NCBI GenBank assembly: GCA_964609495.1
Contig: CAZSTA010000048.1
Span: 1-20,443 of the forward strand
Source of the DNA: CAZSTA01 sp964609495 [NCBI: uncultured bacterium]
GTDB taxonomy: Bacteria > CAZSTA01
Reading direction: 5' to 3'
Length of the DNA stretch: 20,443 nucleotides
A program made the translations under genes and the position numbers. Every line of letters starts with the position of its first letter. Within the stretch, counting starts at the first letter, position 1. The notes below the pieces were generated by a model. It was not told the DNA's origin. It did no database searches and saw only the letters and a list, made by a program, of their open reading frames with translations. This document shows positions 8,721 to 14,920 of the stretch, one piece after another.

Positions 8721-9422
8721 TCAACCTCCTTGAGGTTTAGGCTCACCTTCCTCCGAGCTTACCGGAAGAACAAAGGTCTTAGCCTCCGCTCTTAAATTAA
8801 GCTCTGGGGATATTAATTCCTCCGCTGAAACAGATATTACAGATACTATAACTCTATCCACCATAATTAGACGAGGTAAACTCTCAAGTTCGTATAAAAA
8901 TTTAAGGACACTTATAAAGTCTCCCATGGTCCTTACATCTAAAGATAATTCTCCATATTCCATGACAACTTTTTCAGCACCAGCCTCTGCGGGAGTTTTT
9001 TCTGCCTCAGCCTCCTCCTCCGAAACCATAGTTAATTTGTGTATCTCCATCTTCTTTAAGGATAATGAGGTAAAATCGACTTGGGAATCTTTTGCCTTCT
9101 CATCGATCTTATTTAATAGCTCAGGTACACGCTTCTCTGAGGGAAGAACTTTAGTTAGTTCCGCAAGTTCTTCTTTAGCCTTCTTAATATCCTCCTCTAA
9201 TTTCTCCTGAGCTTCCTCCGATTTCTTTCTCTGGTATGAGACAAGCTCGACCGTTTTAAGTTTCAATAGCTGCTCTTGCTGTTTTATATCGCTATTTAAC
9301 TTATCCAATTCTCCTACTTTAGGACTATAGATTAACATATAGAAAGCAGCTCCGACTAGAAGGATCCCTAGAACTGCGAGGACCAATTGAGTCCGCGGAT
9401 CGGATAAATCATTTAAATTCAT
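8721..9422 (-). CDS. pilO: Type IV pilus inner-membrane platform protein PilO
   Basis: Bitopic inner-membrane protein that pairs with PilN to form the periplasmic alignment collar. It has 233 aa: a short cytoplasmic N terminus, one membrane helix (about 14-31, LVLAVLGILLVGAAFYML), a long coiled coil (about 34-95), then the ferredoxin-like periplasmic domain (about 100-220) with the GELSLDVRTMGDFISVLKFL stretch typical of PilO. An acidic insert (EEEAEAEKTPAEAGAEK, about 135-151) and a Gly/Pro-rich tail are lineage-specific. The start overlaps the pilN stop as ATGA; the stop lies 6 nt before the PilP-like start. Overall sequence similarity in this family is low, so the assignment leans on topology and synteny. 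Confidence 0.88.
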   Translation of the reverse strand: MNLNDLSDPRTQLVLAVLGILLVGAAFYMLIYSPKVGELDKLNSDIKQQEQLLKLKTVELVSYQRKKSEEAQEKLEEDIKKAKEELAELTKVLPSEKRVPELLNKIDEKAKDSQVDFTSLSLKKMEIHKLTMVSEEEAEAEKTPAEAGAEKVVMEYGELSLDVRTMGDFISVLKFLYELESLPRLIMVDRVIVSVISVSAEELISPELNLRAEAKTFVLPVSSEEGEPKPQGG

Positions 9423-10051
9423 TCTTCTGGACCTCCTCCCCCCTCTTGGGCTCTCTCGGGAGGTGATACTACAATCTCCCTACCAGCAGGGGCCTCAATT
9501 GCACTAGAGACGATAATAAATTCCCTTACCACATTATTTCCTATCTCCGCTTTCGATACTTCTTGTAAGTCCACATCACTTAAATATGGGGAGGCCTTGA
9601 GATTGACCATCATTTGAGCTACATCTTTATTTTCGAGGGCAATCCCTTGAATCCTGATATCATCTTTTCGCAAAGATAGATTAGTAAGCCAAACTTTATC
9701 TTGAGGAATTAAGCTAGTGATGTTAGCTATAATATCTGACCACACCAAGCGAGTAGATAAAAACTCATTTAGCACCTTCTTCTGTTCTTCTAACTTCTTA
9801 TGCTCCTCATCTAAAGCCTGGACCTTCTCAGCAATAACTTTCAACTCAGCTATTTGTTCTTCAATTATCGTGACTCTATCCTTAACTTGTTGCAGTTCTT
9901 TCTTTTTGCTGGTGACCTCAGAGGTCTTTCCTATATAGACAAAGGCAAAGAGAACCAGGGCACCTATAAATAGAATTATAGCTAGCAAGGATAACCATTT
10001 GATCTCTACCCGTTTCCTTTCTACCTTGGGGAGCAGATTAATATCTATCAT
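9419..10051 (-). CDS. pilN: Type IV pilus inner-membrane platform protein PilN
   Basis: Bitopic membrane protein whose cytoplasmic tip docks into PilM. The N terminus MIDINLLPKVERKR carries the conserved INLLP motif known to bind PilM. One membrane helix (about 19-41) is followed by a coiled coil (about 44-98) and a periplasmic PilN domain (about 100-190; note the VWSDIIANITSLIPQDKVWL stretch typical of the family). At 210 aa it is near the normal length. The tail is a low-complexity Glu/Gly stretch. The ATG overlaps the pilM TGA (ATGA), and its own stop overlaps the pilO start in the same way, indicating coupled translation and balanced stoichiometry. Confidence 0.93.
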   Translation of the reverse strand: MIDINLLPKVERKRVEIKWLSLLAIILFIGALVLFAFVYIGKTSEVTSKKKELQQVKDRVTIIEEQIAELKVIAEKVQALDEEHKKLEEQKKVLNEFLSTRLVWSDIIANITSLIPQDKVWLTNLSLRKDDIRIQGIALENKDVAQMMVNLKASPYLSDVDLQEVSKAEIGNNVVREFIIVSSAIEAPAGREIVVSPPERAQEGGGGPEE

Positions 10052-11214
10052 TTCTCAGCACACCCCCTCATAGCCAATCCTACCCCCACTGCCATACTGG
10101 GAGAAATATCGTCCATATACTCAGGGGCAAATCTCTCCGGATCATAAGTCATAGATCTCCAACTGTTTCCTATCTCCGTTGGTATCCCCAATTTATCGGT
10201 CATAAAATCGACGATCCCTTTGAGTTTGGCAGTACCTCCGGTCAAGATCAGCTTTTGGATAATAACATCTTCCTCCTGGACCTTGTAGAAATCCAAATAA
10301 CCTCTTATATCATTTACCAGATCCGATAGAACTGGGACTATAAATTCGTTTATCTTAGCCGGAGTGAAGGTTATTCCCGTCCTGGCATCCCGAACAGTTT
10401 CCGTATCCAAATCCACATCGACTACTGCTGAGCCAACCTCCTTCTTTATCTGTTCTGCCTGAGCATAGTCTATACCTAAACCTCTTTGGATGGCCTCGGT
10501 GATATCGTTACCAGCCGAAATTCTACAACTGGTGAACTCCAAAGTCCCGTTTCTAACTAAGCTTATGCTGGTTTCATCAGCTCCGATCTCTACCACAACT
10601 ATCGCTGTGCCTCTATCTATCTCTCCCTCTATTTCGAAGCTTGCAATGTCCATAACGTTAGGGACGATCATCGCTTGGAGAGCTCTCAAGGAAGCAAATG
10701 GTTTCACATCTATTATTTTGGGCGTTAAGCCAGCCATATTTAAAGTGTTGATATATTGATCTATTAGCTCCCTCTGAACAGCAACCATAAGTAGCTTAGT
10801 CTCTTCAGCATTATCGGTGATTATCGTATCTAGAACGTGATAACCAATCACAGCATCTTCTATAGAGAAGGGGATATATCTCTCCGCCTCATAGTTAACA
10901 GCCTCTTCCAGATCTTCATCCGGCATCGCTGGAGTATTGATGGTTCTTATAATTGCACTGTTTCCTGAAATAGCCGTAACTATGGTCTTCTGCTTGATAC
11001 CACTAGTCCTAAGGGCATCCCTGATAGCCTCGGCCAAGACATCCGCATCAGCTATCACTCCATCCTGTATCCCCTCAGGGGGGGTTGGAACAATAGTCAG
11101 ATGGACTAGCTCGGTATTTCCTCTTTGATCTCTTCTAGCCTCTACGATCTTAATAGCCGAGGCTCCAATCTCCAGCCCCACTCCGTTTTTAGGTCCTCCT
11201 CTTCCCAAAAGCAT
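10048..11214 (-). CDS. pilM: Type IV pilus assembly protein PilM (actin-like ATPase fold)
   Basis: Cytoplasmic actin/FtsA-like protein that binds the PilN N-terminal peptide and connects the platform to the motor. It has 388 aa. Seen in order: the phosphate-1 loop GVGLEIGASAIKIVE (11-25), the SHS2-type 1C subdomain with NTPAMPDEDLEEAVNYEAERYI, the second phosphate loop VVVEIGADETSISLV, and the adenosine motif LILTGGTAKLKG. The ATG has a good Shine-Dalgarno (AAAGGAGGGATAGATT). It opens the pilMNO-PilP-like-pilQ operon, about 90 nt downstream of a near-consensus promoter. No pilB, pilT or pilC lies nearby, so motor genes must be elsewhere or absent. Confidence 0.95.
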   Translation of the reverse strand: MLLGRGGPKNGVGLEIGASAIKIVEARRDQRGNTELVHLTIVPTPPEGIQDGVIADADVLAEAIRDALRTSGIKQKTIVTAISGNSAIIRTINTPAMPDEDLEEAVNYEAERYIPFSIEDAVIGYHVLDTIITDNAEETKLLMVAVQRELIDQYINTLNMAGLTPKIIDVKPFASLRALQAMIVPNVMDIASFEIEGEIDRGTAIVVVEIGADETSISLVRNGTLEFTSCRISAGNDITEAIQRGLGIDYAQAEQIKKEVGSAVVDVDLDTETVRDARTGITFTPAKINEFIVPVLSDLVNDIRGYLDFYKVQEEDVIIQKLILTGGTAKLKGIVDFMTDKLGIPTEIGNSWRSMTYDPERFAPEYMDDISPSMAVGVGLAMRGCAEK

Positions 11215-11304
11215 AATCTATCCCTCCTTTCCTAGACAAGCTTATAGTAGTTCCAATCCCCTAATATATTTTTTATCGAAACTACATCGATAAATATTTC
11301 CTTA

Positions 11305-11333
11305 ATTATACCACAATTTTAATAAGTTGACAA
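11305..11333 (-). promoter_or_regulatory. Sigma-70-type promoter of the pilM operon
   Basis: On the minus strand TTGTCA (-35, plus-strand 11328-11333) and TATAAT (-10, 11305-11310) are separated by exactly 17 bp. That is 5/6 and 6/6 matches to consensus at ideal spacing, in an A+T-rich spacer. Transcription would begin around 11298, giving a leader of about 85 nt before pilM. Confidence 0.8.
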
Positions 11334-11446
11334 CCTTTATTTAACTAGTTGATAAATTTTTTTGTTATTGAGAGAAGTTGCATAATAGATAGTATAATTT
11401 CATATTTACATAGATCTCCTCGATCTCCTAACTGAGAAAGGTGTTT

Positions 11447-11481
11447 TGAAGAGGCACCAGCCCCTAGCTGTTGCCTCTTCA
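11447..11481. terminator. Long hairpin downstream of the Gfo/Idh gene
   Basis: TGAAGAGGCA pairs perfectly with TGCCTCTTCA (10 bp); after one mismatch CAGC pairs with GCTG around a 5-nt loop. It begins 12 nt after the stop of the oxidoreductase gene and lies upstream of the pilM promoter, so it probably ends or protects the 3' end of that transcript. Neither strand has a U-run after the stem, so it is not a textbook intrinsic terminator. Confidence 0.55.
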
Positions 11482-11493
11482 GTAAAGATTATA

Positions 11494-12567
11494 TCAAAGC
11501 CTGACAACCTCTCCCGTCTCAATGCTCCGATGCACAGCTACCGCTATTTTAGTTGTCTCCAATCCGTCTTCCCCAGAGGGATACTTACCAGCTAGTTGTT
11601 CCCTACTTCCTCCGTTCTGAAGGAAGAGTATATTCTCGATAAAATCAGCTATACTCTCTGAGCCATAGCCTCGATAGATCACTCGGCTATGCTTATCTTC
11701 TTCTCTCCTCATAAATCCTAGATTATAAGTCCTCATCCCTTCAGCAGTTATACAGGACCTCGCTCCTCTATCCTGGGAATCAACCTCGATAACCCCTTCC
11801 GAGCCTACTAATCGTATTCCCTGATTGACAATGGCCTCGAAACCGTCCGGCAGAATCCAGGAACTATCGAAGGTCACGCTAGCTCCATTCTCAAAATCAA
11901 CTTTGGCTTGGATAGAATCGAAAGTATCAACCCCCAAACTGACTAACTTATCCTTAACTCCAGTGGCATAGACCTTAATTGCATTGCTCTTTATCATCCA
12001 ACGCACTAGGTCGTAGAAGTGAACTCCTAAGAACCAAGCAGGAGAGCTGTAAGGGACCCAGTGAGGAAACCAATCACGAGGGACTTCGATCCTATCCTCC
12101 ATATGGACATATCCATATTGAATCTTTCCCATCTTGCCCGATCGAACTATATGCTCCATCTCCTTATGATATGGATCATATCTCTTGTGAAAATCCACTT
12201 GCAACAAAACCCCTGCTTCCTCGGCCGCATCTATTATATCTCGACAGCCCTCTATCGTTACATCCAAGGGCTTCTCCACTAAGATATGCTTTCCAGCTTT
12301 AGCCGCATTTACAGCTATCTCCCGATGGGCAAAGTCAGGAGTAACAACGGTTACCGCATCGATATCCTCCTTCTTCAACATCTCTTTATAATTAGTATAG
12401 ATTTTTATTCCAAATTCTTCCTCTCTTTGCCTCATCCTCTCGATATTTCTTCCCGTGCATGCGGCCGTTACTAATTCGGTTTGCCCGGTATACTCCAATT
12501 GCCTGAAAGTTCTAAGATGGGTGACTCCAAAAGCACCAATTCCTACCACTCCTACTTTAACAGTCAT
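11494..12567 (-). CDS. Gfo/Idh/MocA family NAD(P)-dependent oxidoreductase
   Basis: Predicted cytoplasmic sugar- or cyclitol-type dehydrogenase of 357 aa. A Rossmann domain (about 1-120) opens with GVVGIGAFGVTH and carries the family motif EKPLD (98-102; Lys99 is the usual catalytic lysine). The C-terminal alpha/beta domain (about 125-340) contains the GVHFYDLVRW helix, with His183 and Asp186 at the expected active-site positions. The substrate is unknown; this family acts on many polyols, sugars and inositols. Its Shine-Dalgarno AGGAGG (12574-12579) lies within the remains of hicA. A hairpin follows the stop. It is only about 30% similar by eye to the other family member in this window, so they are not recent duplicates. 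Confidence 0.9.
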   Translation of the reverse strand: MTVKVGVVGIGAFGVTHLRTFRQLEYTGQTELVTAACTGRNIERMRQREEEFGIKIYTNYKEMLKKEDIDAVTVVTPDFAHREIAVNAAKAGKHILVEKPLDVTIEGCRDIIDAAEEAGVLLQVDFHKRYDPYHKEMEHIVRSGKMGKIQYGYVHMEDRIEVPRDWFPHWVPYSSPAWFLGVHFYDLVRWMIKSNAIKVYATGVKDKLVSLGVDTFDSIQAKVDFENGASVTFDSSWILPDGFEAIVNQGIRLVGSEGVIEVDSQDRGARSCITAEGMRTYNLGFMRREEDKHSRVIYRGYGSESIADFIENILFLQNGGSREQLAGKYPSGEDGLETTKIAVAVHRSIETGEVVRL

Positions 12568-12702
12568 GTAATGCCTCCTAGTGATCCGCTCTCAATCTCC
12601 TGATGGTCTTTATTTAGAATCTCCTCTACCCGACTTAACTATACCAAAATGATAAAATATCCTTATAATCTCTTTTCCACCGAGAGTCTTAAGCTTTGGC
12701 AT
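12568..12702 (-). pseudogene. hicA: Degenerate hicA (HicA mRNA interferase toxin remnant)
   Basis: Directly after hicB, an ATG at 12702 (overlapping the last 14 nt of hicB, the normal hicB-hicA arrangement) starts a 30-codon frame ending in TAA at 12610. Its first 20 residues, MPKLKTLGGKEIIRIFYHFG, match the N terminus of HicA (kLk.LsGkEvikiL..fGF). The next residues degenerate and the conserved GSH with the catalytic His is lost. In another frame just downstream, the translation HQEIESGSLGGI (about 12605-12570) resembles the HicA C-terminal HkElk.GTLr.I motif. An internal deletion of roughly 20 codons plus a frameshift, and loss of the tail, explain this. The product cannot be an active toxin. 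Recognition is by eye from family knowledge. Confidence 0.72.
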
Positions 12703-12919
12703 AAATCGGTCCAAGTTCAAAGTTAACCAAAATGGAAAAGTCGGGAAGGATGTCCCATTCCTCCAAATCTTCTCCTTCCAAGTGAAGAGAAATTGCCTCT
12801 TCTATGTTCTTAGCAACTTCATCTAAGGTTTTCCCTTGAGTAACAACTGGCAGATCAGCACATTCGGCAACGTAGTACTTCGCACCTTTGTAGATTCTGA
12901 CCTGAATGATCTTTTTCAT
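12689..12919 (-). CDS. hicB: HicB-like antitoxin domain protein, now without a working HicA partner
   Basis: A 76-residue protein of the HicB_lk_antitox type, which normally folds as a partial RNase H-like domain and blocks the HicA RNase. Visible features: N-terminal strand IQVRIYKGAKYYVAECADLP, the helix following QGKTLDEVAKNIEEAI (28-43), and the C-terminal ILVNFELGPIYAKA typical of this short subgroup. No separate helix-turn-helix or ribbon-helix-helix is present, so autoregulation by DNA binding is uncertain. The Shine-Dalgarno AAGGAGAT lies ideally before the ATG and is part of an 11-bp tandem direct repeat. The frame is intact although the partner gene downstream is broken, so it may be a drifting orphan or may protect against another HicA. 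Confidence 0.85.
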   Translation of the reverse strand: MKKIIQVRIYKGAKYYVAECADLPVVTQGKTLDEVAKNIEEAISLHLEGEDLEEWDILPDFSILVNFELGPIYAKA

Positions 12920-12945
12920 AATTATCTCCTTGAAAATTATCTCCT
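12920..12945 (-). repeat. 11-bp tandem direct repeat containing the hicB Shine-Dalgarno
   Basis: AGGAGATAATT occurs twice on the minus strand (plus-strand 12935-12945 and 12920-12930), 4 bp apart. Both copies hold a ribosome-binding sequence; only the proximal one is correctly spaced from the hicB ATG. It could be a relic of slipped-strand duplication or a regulatory site. Confidence 0.5.
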
Positions 12946-13005
12946 GATTTCGACTTTTATGTCTCTACCACTTCCTCTTTAACTCCTTCTTTGGTCTTTG
13001 CCGAA

Positions 13006-14727
13006 TTAATTTGAAGAAAAATGATACTCCACTGGGATGAAGAATTCGAGCAGAAGCTGACTTTGATCAGCATTTAACATCTGGAATCTAAGCTGATCAA
13101 CCGTAGCATCCCCAGATCTGATCGTAAAAAATCCAGTCCCACTGCCGCTTCCAAGAGGATAGAGTCCTGACCCGTGAGCCCCATAATGTGGGGTCAGCGA
13201 TCCATTGCTAAAAGGACGTACAAAAATACGAACCCCATCGACTTCATCTGTAACATAATCAAATGTGATGTTCACACGTTGATTGAGCGCCAAAGATGCC
13301 GGCGAAGAAGGAGATAACTGAATATTGGATATGGAATTTGGAGAAATCGATAGCTCCAGAGTATAATTTATCGTTACTGTCTCGTTAGCAACAATTTCCA
13401 CTTCTCCCTCCCAATCTCTATATCCTTCCTTAGTTATCTTCAGCTTAATCGTTCCTATCTTTAATCCCTCTAACTTAAGCGGTGTCTCTCCCTTAAATTC
13501 CCCATTCAGATATATCTCTGCCTTCAAGGGAATGGATTCGATCATGAGATCCCCTGTTTCTGGCTCCGGCTGAGTTGCAACCACTTCCTCAGGCCATCCT
13601 CTTCTAATCTTCAATCCCTCCTCTAATTTCACTTCCGGTAATATATCCTCCACCACTTCAGCCTGAGATCTAGCCTCCCATACCTTGCTTATCCTGATTA
13701 ATTTCGCTATCTCCCCCTCAGGAGATAGGATAGCATACTCTTCTCCCTCCTCCAACTCATCATCAGAACCTAAGTTGATGATGATCTCTTTATTGGAGAG
13801 AACTCCTACTATCTGTCCCTCAGCCCTCGCCGGAGGGATCAGAACTACATCACCCTCCAGCTTATCGTTATAAGTCGGGGTCTGCTGTTTAACCATAGGG
13901 TCTTTATCAAAATATCTGGGAACATATTTGAATACATAATCCTTGATCTCCCTTATCGTAACCTTTCCATCTATATTCCCCTCGGCATCTGCTCCTCCAT
14001 CTAAAGCCTCCACCAGATAGTGCCCAAATACTGTCCCTCCTTCTCCATCCCTTAGCTTATACGATTGCCAAGCTGGCTCATCATCCTTACTGGCACTCAA
14101 TATGAAAGTCCCATCCCTCTCCAGATCGGAGACTACTCCCTGTCCGATCTCCTCCGGGGTCGCGGCCAACGCTCCACCTATGGGAAGGGATAAGCTCTGA
14201 GCGGCACCACCTGAATAACAGCTATTGATAAAGATAAGCACCTTCTTCGATCTTATCTTGCGGAGCATATATCCGAAGATATCATCAGGAATAGCCCTCG
14301 TCGGATTCTCCAAACTCATATTATACGTGGATAGATACTCATCATATTGATCATCAGGATCTCTAGCTTTCTCATCTCCATCGGCATCCAAAAGCGGGAA
14401 ACCATGCCCTCCATAGGAGATGATCACTAGATCGCTCTCCTTCGCCTTCTGGGCTAACCATCCCTCCATTGTCTCCTCGATATTCTCCCTAGTTGCCTCC
14501 TCATTCAGTAAGAGCTTGATGTTTTTATCAGGAATAAAGCCAGCTTTTCCAACCAGAACTTCATATAAAGCCTTAGCATCATTAGCACAGAAGGTAGAAG
14601 GGATATTTTGATCCTGATATTTGGAGATACCGATTATCACCGCCCACCTATCCGCTGATAGGGAAGAAGAAGCTATCCCTGATATTAGGATGACTGATAA
14701 CACGATGAGAATAAGATATCTCCTCAT
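13006..14727 (-). CDS. Exported caspase-like (C14) cysteine protease with PEGA domain
   Basis: Of 573 aa, residues 1-25 are a clear signal peptide (hydrophobic core LILIVLSVILISGIA, cleavage after SLSA). Residues about 27-298 are a caspase-fold peptidase with the catalytic dyad His108 (ISYGGHGF) and Cys170 (FINSCYSGGA), plus acidic loops that could bind calcium (DADGDEKARD near 114, DAEGNIDGK near 247). Residues about 304-376 resemble the FlgT C-terminal-like beta domain (GQIVGVLSNKEIIINLGSDD, then EEGEEYAIL). Residues about 391-458 are a PEGA domain (IPLKAEIYLNGEFKGETPLKLEGL), a surface or cell-wall-associated beta domain. Residues about 466-573 form a beta-rich C-terminal domain I do not recognise. 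It probably acts in the periplasm or at the surface. It has its own promoter and a strong Shine-Dalgarno (GGAAGGAGGTG). Substrate unknown. Confidence 0.85.
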   Translation of the reverse strand: MRRYLILIVLSVILISGIASSSLSADRWAVIIGISKYQDQNIPSTFCANDAKALYEVLVGKAGFIPDKNIKLLLNEEATRENIEETMEGWLAQKAKESDLVIISYGGHGFPLLDADGDEKARDPDDQYDEYLSTYNMSLENPTRAIPDDIFGYMLRKIRSKKVLIFINSCYSGGAAQSLSLPIGGALAATPEEIGQGVVSDLERDGTFILSASKDDEPAWQSYKLRDGEGGTVFGHYLVEALDGGADAEGNIDGKVTIREIKDYVFKYVPRYFDKDPMVKQQTPTYNDKLEGDVVLIPPARAEGQIVGVLSNKEIIINLGSDDELEEGEEYAILSPEGEIAKLIRISKVWEARSQAEVVEDILPEVKLEEGLKIRRGWPEEVVATQPEPETGDLMIESIPLKAEIYLNGEFKGETPLKLEGLKIGTIKLKITKEGYRDWEGEVEIVANETVTINYTLELSISPNSISNIQLSPSSPASLALNQRVNITFDYVTDEVDGVRIFVRPFSNGSLTPHYGAHGSGLYPLGSGSGTGFFTIRSGDATVDQLRFQMLNADQSQLLLEFFIPVEYHFSSN

Positions 14728-14765
14728 AATTTAAACACCTCCTTCCTATCCCTCTTTTTTCTTTT

Positions 14766-14794
14766 ATTTTACCTCTTTTCTTCTCTCTTGTCCA
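14766..14794 (-). promoter_or_regulatory. Sigma-70-type promoter of the caspase-PEGA gene
   Basis: On the minus strand TGGACA (-35, plus-strand 14789-14794) and TAAAAT (-10, 14766-14771) are separated by 17 bp; each matches consensus at 5 of 6 positions. The start of transcription would fall about 30 nt ahead of the gene's ATG. Confidence 0.6.
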
Positions 14795-14841
14795 CTTTTT
14801 TATATAGGAAGCACTAAAATCGTGCTAGCAGATTTTTATCA

Positions 14842-14892
14842 AGATATAATTTCCCCCTCACCCTATCCCTCTCCCACAAGGGGAGAGGGAAC
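14842..14892. repeat. Intergenic hairpin repeat, copy 1
   Basis: A 51-bp element identical to 18322-18372 except for T instead of G at 14866. It contains a perfect 9-bp inverted repeat (CCCTCTCCC at 14867-14875, GGGAGAGGG at 14881-14889, 5-nt loop), preceded by the direct run CCCCCTCACCCTA. It starts 28 nt after the M20 gene's stop. The core resembles a CCCTCACCC..CCCTCTCCC..GGGAGAGGG intergenic repeat I remember from many bacterial phyla. No U-run follows on the minus strand, so it is not a classical terminator. Confidence 0.9.
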
Positions 14893-14920
14893 ATTCAGAT
14901 AAGCTCACTCTCTTTATTAC

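Noticed and set aside
11368-11398. Plus-strand promoter-like pair TTGAGA and TATAAT that could drive a small RNA ending at the 11447-11481 hairpin.
   Set aside because: Spacing is 19 bp, the region is very A+T-rich, and no U-run follows the hairpin on the plus strand.
12689-14727. Caspase-like protease next to hicB as a possible defence or programmed-death module.
   Set aside because: The protease has a signal peptide and a PEGA domain, pointing outside the cytoplasm; it has its own promoter, and hicB is separately explained as a toxin-antitoxin remnant.
14842-14892. The 51-bp repeat as an intrinsic terminator of the M20 gene.
   Set aside because: A G-rich purine stretch, not a U-run, follows the stem on the transcribed strand, and a second copy lies ahead of a gene rather than after one.
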